Source: Plantibacter elymi (nom. nud.)
GTDB lineage: Bacteria > Actinomycetota > Actinomycetes > Actinomycetales > Microbacteriaceae
Direction: 5' to 3'
Length of the DNA: 64,000 nucleotides
Assembly: GCF_900177795.1 (NCBI RefSeq)
Contig: NZ_FXWJ01000002.1
Span: 496,001-560,000 of the forward strand
Part shown: positions 53,277 to 63,427 of the stretch, one piece after another
Position numbering within the stretch: position 1 is the first letter of the stretch
How the letters are laid out: each line of letters starts with the position of its first letter
The notes under the pieces: generated by a model
Told to the model about the DNA's origin: nothing
Databases searched by the model: none
Seen by the model: the letters and a program-made list of their open reading frames with translations, nothing else
Translations under genes and position numbers: made by a program

Positions 53277-53320
53277 CACGACGAAGCCCGCCCCCGGAAT
53301 CGGAGGCGGGCTTCGTCGTG
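53277..53320. terminator. Bidirectional terminator hairpin between VKOR gene and ndk
   Basis: A perfect 16-bp stem, CACGACGAAGCCCGCC (53277-53292) and its complement (53305-53320), with a 12-base loop. No U-run on either side. Confidence 0.85.
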
Positions 53321-53333
53321 CGGAGTCGGTGCG

Positions 53334-53750
53334 TCAGGCGAACCAGAGCGCGAGCTCGCGGGAGGCGGACTCGGGGCTGTCCGAACCGTGGACCAGGTTC
53401 TGCTGGACCTTGAGTCCCCAGTCGCGGCCGAAGTCGCCACGGATGGTCCCGGGCGCGGCGGTGGTCGGGTCGGTCGTGCCGGCGAGCGAGCGGAAGCCCT
53501 CGATGACGCGGTTGCCGGCGACGCGGATCGCGACGACGGGACCGCTCAGCATGAACTCGACGAGGGGCTCGTAGAACGGCTTGCCCTCGTGCTCGGCGTA
53601 GTGCGCGGCAAGGAGCTCGCGGTCCGGCTCGACCATGCGCAGGTCCACGAGCGAATAGCCCTTCGCCTCGATCCGACGGAGGATCTCGCCGGTCAGGTTG
53701 CGTGCGACGCCGTCAGGCTTCACGAGTACCAGGGTTTCTTCAACAGCCAC
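53334..53750 (-). CDS. ndk: Nucleoside-diphosphate kinase
   Basis: A 138-residue enzyme that balances nucleoside triphosphates by phosphotransfer through His121 in NLVHGSDSPESA. The KPDGVARN block near residue 11-18 and RGDFGRD complete the family signature. The GTG at 53750 has AAGGA six bases upstream and lies two bases after the DUF4233 stop. Confidence 0.97.
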   Translation of the reverse strand: MAVEETLVLVKPDGVARNLTGEILRRIEAKGYSLVDLRMVEPDRELLAAHYAEHEGKPFYEPLVEFMLSGPVVAIRVAGNRVIEGFRSLAGTTDPTTAAPGTIRGDFGRDWGLKVQQNLVHGSDSPESASRELALWFA

Positions 53751-53752
53751 GG

Positions 53753-54127
53753 TCAATCCTTCGCTTCTCGGTAGAGCGCCTGCTGACGCTCGATCTTGTC
53801 GCCTTGGACCATCGCATAGGTCCAGACGGCTGCGGCCATCCCGCCGACGAGGAACATCATCGGCACGAGCAGGCCGGTAGCCACGATAGCGGCTTGCACC
53901 GCCCAGCCCAGCCAATACCCCCAGCGGAATCGCAGGAGCGGGATCGTCGCGACGATGATCAGGCACAGCACCGCTCCGCCGATCAACGCGACCGGGGCCG
54001 GGAGCGCCTTCAACCCGAAGATGACGAGCGCGCCGAGGAACATGACGATCATCTCGAAGCCGAGGATGATCGATCCGAGGGTCTGCTTGATGCTCCGTGG
54101 AGCCCGGCTCCGTGCCATGCCGCTCAT
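53753..54127 (-). CDS. DUF4233 membrane protein
   Basis: A 124-residue protein with four predicted membrane helices (about residues 17-40, 46-64, 70-88 and 90-108). The N-terminal SIKQTLGSIILGFEMIVMFLGALV is typical of DUF4233 proteins, found between folC and ndk in actinobacteria. The function is unknown. The ATG at 54127 overlaps the folC stop by four bases (ATGA). Confidence 0.85.
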   Translation of the reverse strand: MSGMARSRAPRSIKQTLGSIILGFEMIVMFLGALVIFGLKALPAPVALIGGAVLCLIIVATIPLLRFRWGYWLGWAVQAAIVATGLLVPMMFLVGGMAAAVWTYAMVQGDKIERQQALYREAKD

Positions 54128-55503
54128 GCGGTCGCCTTCCATTCCCGGTCGTCGGCGACCTCGATCGCCTCGCCCACGAGGGTGATCGAGCCGGTGATCA
54201 CCACCAGCCGGCGCGGCGCCTCCTCGGCCCAGCGCCGTGCGTCCTCCGCGGCCTCGTCGAGCGTGTCGGCGAAGGTCGACGCCGGCAGGTCGAGCGACGC
54301 GGCGAGGCGCGAGAGCTCCTCGGCCGGGATCGCCCGCTCCGACTCCGACTGGGTGAAGAAGAAGCCTGACGCGGCGGGCGCCAGGGTCGTCAGGATGCCG
54401 GCGGCGTCCTTGTCCTGGAGGATGCCGACCACGAAGGCGATCTCGTCGACGTCGAAGTAACTGCCGAGTGCGGCGACCAGTGACGCGGCACCGTGCGGGT
54501 TGTGCGCCGCGTCGACGAGCACGGTCGGTTCGGTGCCGATGAGCTGCAGACGCCCCGGGGAGGCGACCTCGGTGAGGCCCTCCGCGAGGACGTCCTCCGC
54601 GATCGGCTGGGTCGCTCCGCCGAGGAACGCCTCGACCGCGGCGATCGCGAGCGTCGCGTTCCGTCCCTGGTGGTCCCCGTAGAGCGGGAGGTACAACTCA
54701 GGGTAGGTGCCGGCGCGCCCTCGGACGGTGATGAGCTGTCCGCCCACCGCCACGGCGTCCTGCACGAGGGCGAACTCCTCACCTTCGAACACGGCCGGGT
54801 CGTCGACCGCCGCGGCGGCCTCGACGATCGCCTGACGCGCGTCGGGGTGCTGAGCGGCAGAGACCACCTGTGCTCCGGGCTTGATGATGCCGGCCTTGGT
54901 GCGCGCGATCTCGGCGATCGTCTTGCCGAGCCGCTGCACGTGGTCGAGGTCGATGGGCGTGAAGACGGCGACCTCGGCATCGGCGGCGTTCGTCGAGTCC
55001 CAGGCACCGCCCATCCCCACCTCGACGACGGCGACGTCGACGGGGGCGTCGCCGAAGCAGGCGAATCCCAGGACGGTGAGCGCCTCGAAGAAGGTCAGGG
55101 CGGGCTCATCGGCCGCCGTGAGCTCGGCGTCGACCATCGCCAGATACGGCTTGATGTCGTCCCAGTTCCTGGCGACGGCCTCGTCCGAGATCCGCTCGCC
55201 GTCGATCCCGATGCGCTCGGTGAACCGGACGAGGTGCGGACTCGTGAAGAGACCGGTGCGGAGCCCGTGGGCGCGGAGGATGCTCTCGATCATGCGCGCC
55301 GTGCTCGTCTTGCCGTTCGTTCCGGCGATCTGGATGATCGCGAAGGACGCCTCCGGGTTGCCGAGGAGCTCGAGCGCCCGCTTGGTGGCGCCGAGACGCG
55401 GCTGCGGCTGGGCCTCCCCCAGCCGTTCGAGGAGCTCGCGGTACACGGCGTCGGCGGCATCGGCCGAGGACAGCTCGTCTCCGGGGATCAGGTCATCGGA
55501 CAT
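54124..55503 (-). CDS. folC: Folylpolyglutamate synthase / dihydrofolate synthase
   Basis: A 459-residue Mur-ligase-type enzyme that adds glutamate to folates. The P-loop GTNGKTS is at residues 61-67, with [14 protein letters not shown] and [14 protein letters not shown] blocks and the C-terminal [12 protein letters not shown]. Its start overlaps the ileS stop by 11 bases, and ileS-folC linkage is common in actinobacteria. Confidence 0.95.
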   Translation of the reverse strand: MSDDLIPGDELSSADAADAVYRELLERLGEAQPQPRLGATKRALELLGNPEASFAIIQIAGTNGKTSTARMIESILRAHGLRTGLFTSPHLVRFTERIGIDGERISDEAVARNWDDIKPYLAMVDAELTAADEPALTFFEALTVLGFACFGDAPVDVAVVEVGMGGAWDSTNAADAEVAVFTPIDLDHVQRLGKTIAEIARTKAGIIKPGAQVVSAAQHPDARQAIVEAAAAVDDPAVFEGEEFALVQDAVAVGGQLITVRGRAGTYPELYLPLYGDHQGRNATLAIAAVEAFLGGATQPIAEDVLAEGLTEVASPGRLQLIGTEPTVLVDAAHNPHGAASLVAALGSYFDVDEIAFVVGILQDKDAAGILTTLAPAASGFFFTQSESERAIPAEELSRLAASLDLPASTFADTLDEAAEDARRWAEEAPRRLVVITGSITLVGEAIEVADDREWKATA

Positions 55504-58500
55504 CGGCGGTCTCCTCTGCGCGCGCGACGGTCACGGTGAAGGCTCCGGCGTTGCCGAACTTCCCGGCCGCGAACGACTGGGCGAAGCCCGACGCTCCAGC
55601 CTGCGCCTCGACGTCGGACCAGGTCAGGGACGTCGCCAGGGTGTCGCCGGCGAGGTCGACCACGTCGAGGGCGCTGCGCACCGCGCGTTCGTCGGCGTCG
55701 TCCTCGAATCGGAGCTGGAGCCGGATCCGGTCGCTCACCTGCAGGTCCGCCGCCTTCCGGGTGTCCTGTACGGCACGGATGACGTCGCGGGCGAGTCCCT
55801 CCGCTTCGAGCTCGGGCGTCAGCGTGGTCTCGAGCAGGGCGAAGCCACCCGAGGGCAGGAGCGCGAGCGCAACCCCACCGGCGGCGCCCGAGGATGCCTC
55901 CATGACGAGCTCGTACTCGCCGTCGACGAGCTCGATGCCGCCGGCCGTGACCGTGCCGTCGACCTCGGACCAGTCGCCGCTCCGAGCGCCCTTGATCGCC
56001 TGCTGCACCGTCTTGCCGAGGCGCGGACCCGCCGCGCGGGCGTTGATCGAGAGGCGCGAGGTGACGCCGAACTCGGTGCCGCTGGTGTCGGTCAACTCGG
56101 CGAAGGAGACGGCCTTGAGGTTGAGTTCCTCGCGGAGGATCGCCTCGAACGGCGCGAGCGACGCGGGGTCGGGCGTGACCACGGTGAGCGAGGCGAGCGG
56201 CAACCGGACACGGAGACCGGCCTGCTTGCGGAGGGCGAGAGTGACACCGGAGACCTCGCGGACCCGGTCCATCGCCTCGACGAGTGCCGCGTCCTCCGGG
56301 AACGCCTCGGGCTCCGGCCAGTCGGCGAGGTGCACGCTGCGCTCGCCCGTCAGGCCGGTCCAGATCTGCTCCGTGATGAGCGGGAGGAGTGGAGCGGCGA
56401 CCCTGCAGTACGTCTCGAGGACGGTGTAGAGCGTGTCGAAGGCGTCGCGGTCGAAGACGCCACCGTCGGTCGACCAGAAGCGGTCGCGGGAGCGACGCAC
56501 GTACCAGTTGGTCAGGACGTCAGCGAAGTCCCGCAGCGAGGCCGCTGCGAGGGTCGCGTCGAACGCCTCGAGGTGGTCGGTCACCGTGACGACGAGCTCA
56601 CGCGTCTTGGCGAGGATGTAGCGGTCGAGGACGTCGGTGGAGTCCGTGCGCCACTCGGCGTCGTAGCCACCAGGCACCGCCGTGTTCGCGTACAGCGAGA
56701 AGAAGTACCAGGTGTTCCACAACGGCAGCATCACCTGGCGGACGCCCTCACGGATGCCCTCCTCCGTCACGACGAGGTTGCCGCCGCGCAGCACCGAGCT
56801 CGACATGAGGAACCAGCGCATGGCGTCGGAGCCGTCGCGGTCGAAGACCTCGTTGACGTCCGGGTAGTTGCGCAGCGACTTCGACATCTTCTGGCCGTCG
56901 CTGCCGAGGACGATGCCGTGGCTCACGACGCTCGTGAACGCCGGCCGGTCGAACAGCGCGGTCGACAGCACGTGCAGGAGGTAGAACCACCCACGCGTCT
57001 GGCCGATGTACTCGACGATGAAGTCCGCGGGGCTGTGCGAGTCGAACCACTCGCGGTTCTCGAACGGGTAGTGCACCTGGGCGAACGGCATCGATCCCGA
57101 GTCGAACCAGACGTCGAGGACGTCGGTGATGCGGCGCATCGTCGACCGGCCGGTGGGGTCGTCGGGGTTCGGCCGCGTGAGCTCGTCGATGTACGGGCGG
57201 TGCAGATCGGTCGGGCGCACGCCGAAGTCGGCCTCGAGCTCGTCCAGCGATCCGTACACGTCAATGCGCGGGTAGGCCGGGTCGTCGCTCTTCCACACCG
57301 GGATCGGCGAACCCCAGTACCGGTTGCGGCTGATCGACCAGTCGCGCGCACCCGCGAGCCACTTGCCGAACTGTCCGTCCTTGACGTTCTCCGGGACCCA
57401 GGTGATCTCCTGGTTGAGCTCCTCCATGCGGTCGCGGAACTCGGGCACGCGGACGAACCAGCTCGACACCGCCTTGTAGATGAGCGGCTGCTTGCAGCGC
57501 CAGCAGTGCGGGTAGGAGTGCTCGTAGCTCGCCTGACGCAGGAGGCGGCCCTGTGCCTTCAACAGCTGGGTGAGCGGCTTGTTGGCGTCGAAGACCTGGA
57601 GACCGGCGACGTCGGACACCTCGGGGAGGAACTTCCCGCCGTCGTCGACGGAGACGATCACCGGGATGCCGGCGGCCTCGCACACCTTCTGGTCCTCTTC
57701 ACCGTAGGCGGGGGCCTGGTGCACGATGCCGGTGCCGTCCTCGGTGGACACGTAGTCGGCGACGAGGATGCGCCAGGCCTGCTCCATGCCCCACTCGGCG
57801 TCGGCGTAGTAGTCCCAGAGGCGGTCGTAGGAGACGCCTTCGAGCTCGCGCCCGACGATCGTCCGGGAGACGGCGGCCTGCGCCTCGGCCGCGGAGTCGT
57901 AGCCGAGGTCCTTCGCGTAGTTGCCGAGCAGCGCCGAGGCGATGAGGTACTCGCCGCCGAGGACCTCGGTGTCGGCGTGGGCGGAGCCCTCCTCGCGGAG
58001 CACCGTGGCGTCGGGGGTGCCGTTCGGGCCGGCTGGGACGACCGCGTACTCGATGTCGGGCCCGACGGCGAGCGCGGCGTTCGTCGGCAGGGTCCAGGGC
58101 GTGGTCGTCCAGGCGAGCGCGCGGACGGCGGTCAGTCCGAGGCTCTCGGCCTTCGGACCGACCAGCGGGAAGGTGACCGTGACGGTCTGGTCCTGGCGGG
58201 AGCGGTAGACGTCGTCGTCCATCCGCAGCTCGTGGTTGGAGAGTGGCGTCTGGTCACGCCAGCAGTAGGGCAGCACCCGGTAGCCCTCGTAGGCCAGGCC
58301 CTTGTCGTGGAGCTGCTTGAAGGCCCAGATGACCGACTCCATGTAGGTCACGTCGAGGGTCTTGTAGTCGTGCTCGAAGTCGACCCAGCGCGCCTGGCGC
58401 GTCACGTAGTCCTGCCATTCCTCCGTGTAGCGGAGGACGGAGTCACGTGCGACCTGGTTGAACGCGGCGAGCCCCATCTCGTCGATCTGGCGCTTGTCGG

Positions 58501-58861
58501 TGATGCCGAGCTGGCGCTCCGCCTCGAGCTCGGCGGGGAGACCGTGGGTGTCCCAGCCGAACCGGCGGTGCACCTGCTTGCCGCGCATCGTCTGGAATCG
58601 GGGGAAGAGGTCCTTGGCGTAGCCCGTGAGGAGGTGACCGTAGTGCGGGAGGCCGTTCGCGAAGGGTGGGCCGTCGTAGAACACCCATTCCGGAGCGCCC
58701 TCGCGCTGGTCGATGGAGGCCTGGAAGGTGCCGTCGGCGGCCCAGCGGGCGAGCACCCCCTCCTCGATCGAGGGGAAGCTGGGCGACGGCGTCACGCCGA
58801 ACGCCGCGCCGTTCGACGCCGACTCGGTTGGGGTCGGTTCCTGGGACTTCGGGTAGCTCAT
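55493..58861 (-). CDS. ileS: Isoleucyl-tRNA synthetase
   Basis: An 1122-residue class I synthetase of the long eukaryote-like type found in actinobacteria, often more tolerant of mupirocin than the bacterial type. HYGH (HIGH motif) is at residues 73-76, editing domain [13 protein letters not shown] follows, and KMSKS appears as [10 protein letters not shown]. The C-terminal anticodon-binding domain is complete. The ATG at 58861 has AGGAG four bases upstream. A T-box leader controls it. Confidence 0.96.
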   Translation of the reverse strand: MSYPKSQEPTPTESASNGAAFGVTPSPSFPSIEEGVLARWAADGTFQASIDQREGAPEWVFYDGPPFANGLPHYGHLLTGYAKDLFPRFQTMRGKQVHRRFGWDTHGLPAELEAERQLGITDKRQIDEMGLAAFNQVARDSVLRYTEEWQDYVTRQARWVDFEHDYKTLDVTYMESVIWAFKQLHDKGLAYEGYRVLPYCWRDQTPLSNHELRMDDDVYRSRQDQTVTVTFPLVGPKAESLGLTAVRALAWTTTPWTLPTNAALAVGPDIEYAVVPAGPNGTPDATVLREEGSAHADTEVLGGEYLIASALLGNYAKDLGYDSAAEAQAAVSRTIVGRELEGVSYDRLWDYYADAEWGMEQAWRILVADYVSTEDGTGIVHQAPAYGEEDQKVCEAAGIPVIVSVDDGGKFLPEVSDVAGLQVFDANKPLTQLLKAQGRLLRQASYEHSYPHCWRCKQPLIYKAVSSWFVRVPEFRDRMEELNQEITWVPENVKDGQFGKWLAGARDWSISRNRYWGSPIPVWKSDDPAYPRIDVYGSLDELEADFGVRPTDLHRPYIDELTRPNPDDPTGRSTMRRITDVLDVWFDSGSMPFAQVHYPFENREWFDSHSPADFIVEYIGQTRGWFYLLHVLSTALFDRPAFTSVVSHGIVLGSDGQKMSKSLRNYPDVNEVFDRDGSDAMRWFLMSSSVLRGGNLVVTEEGIREGVRQVMLPLWNTWYFFSLYANTAVPGGYDAEWRTDSTDVLDRYILAKTRELVVTVTDHLEAFDATLAAASLRDFADVLTNWYVRRSRDRFWSTDGGVFDRDAFDTLYTVLETYCRVAAPLLPLITEQIWTGLTGERSVHLADWPEPEAFPEDAALVEAMDRVREVSGVTLALRKQAGLRVRLPLASLTVVTPDPASLAPFEAILREELNLKAVSFAELTDTSGTEFGVTSRLSINARAAGPRLGKTVQQAIKGARSGDWSEVDGTVTAGGIELVDGEYELVMEASSGAAGGVALALLPSGGFALLETTLTPELEAEGLARDVIRAVQDTRKAADLQVSDRIRLQLRFEDDADERAVRSALDVVDLAGDTLATSLTWSDVEAQAGASGFAQSFAAGKFGNAGAFTVTVARAEETADVR

Positions 58862-59057
58862 CGTTCTCCTGGCAGGTCTCGTGGGTCCTGCGAGGACGCC
58901 GGCGTTGCCGACGCGGTACCACCCCGCTTGCCGCTCCACTGGAACGGCCGCTCTGCACCGGCTGTGACGGGCCTGACCCGCTCGGTTCTACTGGGCTGCC
59001 GCTGAGCGGTCGCTGTTCTGCCGAGGACTCCCCGGTGATGGCCGGATCGATGTCGAT
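58862..59057 (-). ncRNA. Isoleucine T-box riboswitch, ultrashort Stem I (translational type)
   Basis: The minus-strand leader contains the T-box GGGGTGGTACCGCG (58912-58925). About 110 bases upstream lies the Stem I pair GATCCGG/CCGGGGAG, whose loop CCATCA holds the specifier ATC (59037-59039), an Ile codon. CAGTAGAACCGAGCGGG matches the conserved Stem II segment of actinobacterial T-boxes. The ribosome site AGGAG lies near the end. In this class uncharged tRNA-Ile frees the ribosome binding site rather than preventing termination. Confidence 0.88.
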
Positions 59058-59063
59058 GGTCCC

Positions 59064-59069
59064 ATCGTA
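59064..59069 (-). promoter_or_regulatory. -10 box of the ileS T-box transcript
   Basis: TACGAT on the minus strand, placing the transcript start near 59057, about 15 bases before the T-box Stem I. I find no good -35. Confidence 0.4.
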
Positions 59070-59099
59070 CAGCCTGCGGAGCGGCTCAGAGGAGGTCGG

Positions 59100-59750
59100 C
59101 TACGAGGAGCTCGGCCCGTCGATCCGGGCGAGGGCGCGGCCGTACCCGTCCACCACCGGAGCGATCGCGCGGCTGAGGTAGTCGCCGAGCTCGCCCCGGC
59201 CGACACCTGCGGCCGCCCAGGCCCCGGCGCCGGCGACGATCGCACCGGCGAGCGCCGCTGCGGCGGACCGGATCGTCAGCTCGTCGGCGCGGACGGCGAG
59301 GCGCGCGAGCGAGACCCGGAGCACGGCTTGGAGACGCAGCAGACGTTCGAGGCCGGACGCCTGCAGCTCCCACGCGGTGTCCATCAGCTCGATCTGCGTG
59401 AGCGCCCAGGGCACGGCGCCGTTCGAGCGCTCCTCGGCGATGCCCAGGAGGGCGGCTTGCAGTGACGGCATGACGTCGGCGACGTCCGTCGCGGGGGTGT
59501 CCCCGCCTGCGGCGAGCGCCCGTTCGAGTCCGGCGAGCGCGGCGTCGACGTCGACCCAGAGGACGTCGCTCTTCGAGCCGAAGTAGTTGAAGAAGGTGTT
59601 GCGGCTGACGCCGGCGCGGCTCGCAATCTGGTCGACGGTGGTGCCGGGGTATCCCTGTTCGAGGAAGAGTTCGGCGGCCGCCTCCTCGAGGACGCGTCGG
59701 GAGGATCGTCGGGGTCTGCCGACGGCGTTCCGTGCCGGTGGTCGTGCCAT
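59100..59750 (-). CDS. TetR-family transcriptional regulator
   Basis: A 216-residue repressor-type protein. The helix-turn-helix domain spans about residues 12-60 (AAAELFLEQGYPGTTVDQIASRAGVSRNTFFNYFGSKSDVLW). The C-terminal ligand domain is Ala-rich and not assignable. The ATG at 59750 follows AAGGAG; TAGGCT at about 59775-59780 is a likely -10. It is divergent from the peptide ABC operon across a 154-base gap, so that operon is a plausible target. Confidence 0.9.
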   Translation of the reverse strand: MARPPARNAVGRPRRSSRRVLEEAAAELFLEQGYPGTTVDQIASRAGVSRNTFFNYFGSKSDVLWVDVDAALAGLERALAAGGDTPATDVADVMPSLQAALLGIAEERSNGAVPWALTQIELMDTAWELQASGLERLLRLQAVLRVSLARLAVRADELTIRSAAAALAGAIVAGAGAWAAAGVGRGELGDYLSRAIAPVVDGYGRALARIDGPSSS

Positions 59751-59833
59751 GCGGGCTCCTTCCGCCGCCTGTGAGCCTAGCCGTCGTGCGAGGGGTCGGG
59801 GCGTGGTGCCGAGGCTCTATGCTGGTTCCGAGA

Positions 59834-59860
59834 CGGCGTCCAATAATTCGTCCGACGCCG
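59834..59860. promoter_or_regulatory. Inverted repeat upstream of the ABC operon, candidate TetR operator
   Basis: CGGCGTC (59834-59840) and GACGCCG (59854-59860) flank a 13-base AT-rich spacer. It lies downstream of a TATGCT -10-like box (59818-59823) and 45 bases before the lipoprotein start. It could be the regulator's binding site or a leader hairpin. The gap from 59751 holds no other feature beyond the TetR promoter. Confidence 0.45.
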
Positions 59861-59904
59861 CCACCGGGCCCTCAGCACCCGGTCGATCGCTTTCTGGAGT
59901 CCCT

Positions 59905-61578
59905 GTGCCCGCATCCCCCTCCCCTGCCCGTCGACGCCCTGCGTCCTCGCGTCGTCCGTTGCGCATCGCCGCGGCGCTCGTTCCGCTCGCGGTCCTGCTC
60001 GCAGCGTGTGCACCGGGGACGCCGGCCGCGTCGAGCACGCCGAAGGCCGGTGGGACGCTCGTCTACGCCAGCGGGGACGCCGAGCCCACGTGCCTCGATC
60101 CGCACGTCGGTGGCAACTACCCGCAGGCCCTGTTGAGCGCACAGTTCCTCGAGCCGCTCGTGTCGCGAGACGCGAAGGGCGAGATCATCCCGTGGCTCGC
60201 CGAGTCCTGGACGACCTCGGAGGACGGTCTGACCTGGGAGTTCACGCTGCGGTCGGACGTGACGTTCACCGACGGCACCCCGTTCGACGCGGCAGCGGTC
60301 AAGGCGAACATCGAGCACCTGCAGGACCCGGCGACGAAGTCGTCCACGGGTTACCTCGCGGTGGGCAAGGTCGCGTCGGTCGAGGCGGTCGACGCCACGA
60401 CGGCCCGGTTCATCCTCTCCGCTCCCGACAGCGCGCTCCTGGAGTCGTTGTCGCAGCCGTGGACGGCGATGGAGTCCCCGACGGGGATCGCCCGCGGTGA
60501 AGCGGCGAACTGCGATGCGCCGGTCGGTACCGGACCGTTCGTCGTCGACGAGTGGGTGAAGCAGGACCACGTCTCGCTCGTCCGGAACGACGCGTACGAC
60601 TCGGCACCGAGCGACGCCGCGAACGACGGGCCGGCGTACCTCGACGGCATCACGTGGCGCTTCATCCCCGACTCCGCGTCGCGCTTCGCGGCACTCCAGA
60701 GCGGCGACGTCGACATCATCGACAACGCGCAGCCCGACACGATCGCGCAGGCGAAGGACTCGAAGACGATCGTCGACCTGGACGCACCACGTCCCGGTGC
60801 CTCGAACCGCATCGAGCTCAACGCGGGACAGGCGCCGTTCGACGACCAGCGCGTGCGTGAGGCCTTCGTGCGGTCGACGGACGTGAACGCCGGCATCGAG
60901 TCCCTGTTCTTCGGCACGGCGAAGCGTTCCTACTCCCCGCTGTCGAGTGCGGAGGCGACCGCTTACTCCGACGAGAGCCTGTTCGGCTACGACCTCGATG
61001 CGGCGAACAAGCTCCTGGACGAGGCCGGCTGGACCGGGAAGGACGAGGACGGCGTGCGGACGAAGGACGGCGTCCGGCTGACCGTGCGGTTCCCGGTGAG
61101 CACGAACCAGTCGATCCCGGCCGAGCAGTCGCTCTTCGAGCAGATCCAGGCCGGAGCCGGTGACGCCGGCTTCGACGTGCAGCTCGAGCTGCTCGACCTC
61201 TCGAGCTGGTACGAGGCGCTCGGCTCCAACGCCTACGAGGCCGTCAGCGCTCCGTACACGAAGGTGGGACCGGACGTCCTCCGGGTGCTGTACGACTCCT
61301 CGGGCATCGTCCCGGCACCGAGCGGCTACTTCGCGAACCACGCCCAGCTGGACGACCCCGCGCTCGACGAGATCCTGAAGCAGGCGAGCGACACCCTCGA
61401 TCCCGAGGAGCGGGCGTTCCTCTACGAGCAGGCGCAGCAGATCATCCTCGACGGCTACTACATCCTGCCGCTCTACGACCAGCAGAACCATTTCCTGCTG
61501 AGCACCTCGCTGCAGGGCGTCCGCGCGCTGCCGACGGTGTCGACGCCGGTCTTCGGGGACGCCTGGCTCGTGGAGTGA
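59905..61578 (+). CDS. Peptide/oligopeptide-type ABC transporter substrate-binding lipoprotein
   Basis: A 557-residue family 5 solute-binding protein. The lipobox LLAAC puts the lipidated Cys at residue 35. Family blocks are VYASGDAEPTCLDPHVGG, FLEPLVSRD, LTWEFTLRSDVTFTDGTPF and NRIELNAGQAPFDDQRVREAF. Substrate may be peptide, nickel or another solute. The GTG at 59905 has GGAG five bases upstream. The permease gene overlaps its stop by four bases (GTGA). Confidence 0.93.
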   Translation: MPASPSPARRRPASSRRPLRIAAALVPLAVLLAACAPGTPAASSTPKAGGTLVYASGDAEPTCLDPHVGGNYPQALLSAQFLEPLVSRDAKGEIIPWLAESWTTSEDGLTWEFTLRSDVTFTDGTPFDAAAVKANIEHLQDPATKSSTGYLAVGKVASVEAVDATTARFILSAPDSALLESLSQPWTAMESPTGIARGEAANCDAPVGTGPFVVDEWVKQDHVSLVRNDAYDSAPSDAANDGPAYLDGITWRFIPDSASRFAALQSGDVDIIDNAQPDTIAQAKDSKTIVDLDAPRPGASNRIELNAGQAPFDDQRVREAFVRSTDVNAGIESLFFGTAKRSYSPLSSAEATAYSDESLFGYDLDAANKLLDEAGWTGKDEDGVRTKDGVRLTVRFPVSTNQSIPAEQSLFEQIQAGAGDAGFDVQLELLDLSSWYEALGSNAYEAVSAPYTKVGPDVLRVLYDSSGIVPAPSGYFANHAQLDDPALDEILKQASDTLDPEERAFLYEQAQQIILDGYYILPLYDQQNHFLLSTSLQGVRALPTVSTPVFGDAWLVE

Positions 61579-62552
61579 CCTCCATCGGCCGCCCGGGACG
61601 CGACCTCCGCCGCCTGGCCGGGCGGATCGGGGCGCGTCTGGCCGGTGCGGTGTTCGTGCTCTGGGCGGTCGCGACGGTCACCTTCTTCGCGGTCCGGCTG
61701 ATCCCCGGCGACCCGGCGCAGGCCTATCTCGGTGGCCCCGGCTCCCAGGCGTCGGCTGAGGCGCTCGAGCGGGTGCGCGAGCAGTACGGCCTGGACCAGC
61801 CGCTCCTCGTCCAGTACCTGGCGCAACTGGTCCGACTGGTCCAGGGGGATCTCGGCGAGTCGGCGTCCCTCCGCACGCCGGTTGCCCAGGTGCTCGCCGA
61901 ACAGCTCGGCGGGACGCTGGTGCTGGCGACGGCGTCGCTCGCCGTCGCCTGGCTCCTTGCGCTCGGCCTCGCGATCTGGTCGACCCGTGGTGGGCGGGTG
62001 TCCGCGGCCCTCGGATCGGCCGTCGAGCTCGTGGCGGCGTCGCTCCCCCAGTTCTGGCTCGCGACCGTCCTCATCACGCTCTTCAGCACCTGGCTCGGAT
62101 GGCTCCCTCCGGTGAGCACGGGTGATGCGGTCGGTCTCATCCTCCCGGTGCTGACCCTGGCCATCCCGGTCGCCGGGTTCCTGGCCCAGGTGATGCGGGA
62201 ACCGTTGCTCGACGCGGGGGGCGCGCCGTTCGCCGTCTCCGCGGCCGCCCGAGGTGAGTCGACCACCGGCCTCCTGCTCAGACACGGCCTACGCCACGCC
62301 GCCGTGCCCGCGGTGAACCTGTCGGGATGGGCGTTCGGGTACCTCATCAGCGGCGCGGTGGTGGTGGAGACCATCTTCGCCCGGCCCGGTCTCGGACGGA
62401 CGCTGCTCCAGGCGGTGACCGTGCGCGATGTCCCGGTGGTCACCGGCGTGGTGTTGAGCTCGGCGGTGGCCTACGTCGTCGTCATGTTCCTCGCGGACCT
62501 CGCGGCGGAACTGCTCGACCCGCGCGACCGGATCCGGCGGTCCGGTTCATGA
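61575..62552 (+). CDS. ABC transporter permease, DppB/OppB type
   Basis: A 325-residue permease with six predicted helices. The N-terminal ATVTFFAVRLIPGDPAQAYLGG motif and the cytoplasmic EAA-like loop near VSAAARGESTTGLLLRHGLRHA are typical of the first peptide permease. GTG start overlaps the lipoprotein stop by four bases. Confidence 0.93.
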   Translation: MTSIGRPGRDLRRLAGRIGARLAGAVFVLWAVATVTFFAVRLIPGDPAQAYLGGPGSQASAEALERVREQYGLDQPLLVQYLAQLVRLVQGDLGESASLRTPVAQVLAEQLGGTLVLATASLAVAWLLALGLAIWSTRGGRVSAALGSAVELVAASLPQFWLATVLITLFSTWLGWLPPVSTGDAVGLILPVLTLAIPVAGFLAQVMREPLLDAGGAPFAVSAAARGESTTGLLLRHGLRHAAVPAVNLSGWAFGYLISGAVVVETIFARPGLGRTLLQAVTVRDVPVVTGVVLSSAVAYVVVMFLADLAAELLDPRDRIRRSGS

Positions 62553-63427
62553 GCGGGCTCGCGATCGCCCCGACATCCGGAAGCCCCGACGCCCGGGTCC
62601 GTCGCGGATGGCGCCGGTCGTCGGGATTCGGCGCTACCGAGATCATCGCGGCCGTGGTGGTGCTGTTCCTGCTCGGCTGCGCGCTCGCCCCCCAGCTGTT
62701 CGCGACAGCGTCGCCGACGGCGGTCGACCCGCGGGCCGCGTTCTCGGCGCCCTCCGTCTCGCACTGGTTCGGGACGGACGAGTCCGGCCGCGACGTCTGG
62801 AGCCGGGTCGTGCACGGTGCGGGGACCTCGCTCCTCATCGGCGTCGCCGCGACGGCCATCGGACTGATCCTCGGAGCAGTCCTCGCGACGATCGCCGCAG
62901 TCGGCGGCCGGGTCGCGGACTTCGCCGTGGGACGCGTCCTCGAGGTGCTCTTCGCGTTCCCCGGCCTGTTGCTCGCGCTCCTCGTGATCGTCATCGCGGG
63001 GCCCGGTCCCGTCACGGCGACGATCGCGGTCGGCCTGTCGACGGCGCCGGGCTACGCGCGTCTCATCCGCGGTCAACTGCTCCAGGTCCGCTCCTCCGAC
63101 TTCGTCGAGGCCGCGCGAGTGCTCGGGCACGGGCCGGCCCGGATCCTGTTCCGACACATCCTGCCGAACGCCGTCGCCCCGCTGTTCGTCCTCGCGACCC
63201 TCGGCATCGGACAGGCGGTCGTCTGGGCGTCCGCCCTGAGCTACCTCGGGCTCGGGGCGCAACCACCCGCCCCGGAATGGGGTGCCATGCTCGCCGCAGC
63301 ACGCACCTACCTCGCGACGGCATGGTGGCTCACGGCGTTCCCCGGTCTGATGATCGTCGCGACCGCCCTGTCCACCACGGTCCTCGGACGGGGTCTCCAG
63401 CGCCGATCTCGGGAGGACGGCCGATGA
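62549..63427 (+). CDS. ABC transporter permease, DppC/OppC type
   Basis: A 292-residue permease with the OppC N-terminal helix followed by the HWFGTDESGRDVWSRVVHGAG block, and the EAA-type loop DFVEAARVLGHGPARILFRHILPN. It pairs with the preceding permease. ATG overlaps that gene's stop by four bases, and the ATPase starts within its own stop. Confidence 0.93.
   Translation: MSGLAIAPTSGSPDARVRRGWRRSSGFGATEIIAAVVVLFLLGCALAPQLFATASPTAVDPRAAFSAPSVSHWFGTDESGRDVWSRVVHGAGTSLLIGVAATAIGLILGAVLATIAAVGGRVADFAVGRVLEVLFAFPGLLLALLVIVIAGPGPVTATIAVGLSTAPGYARLIRGQLLQVRSSDFVEAARVLGHGPARILFRHILPNAVAPLFVLATLGIGQAVVWASALSYLGLGAQPPAPEWGAMLAAARTYLATAWWLTAFPGLMIVATALSTTVLGRGLQRRSREDGR

Noticed and set aside
54881-59005. 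A 1374-codon open frame on the plus strand opposite ileS and folC.
   Set aside because: It is the complementary shadow of ileS, caused by high GC; it has no family motif and ileS is unmistakable.
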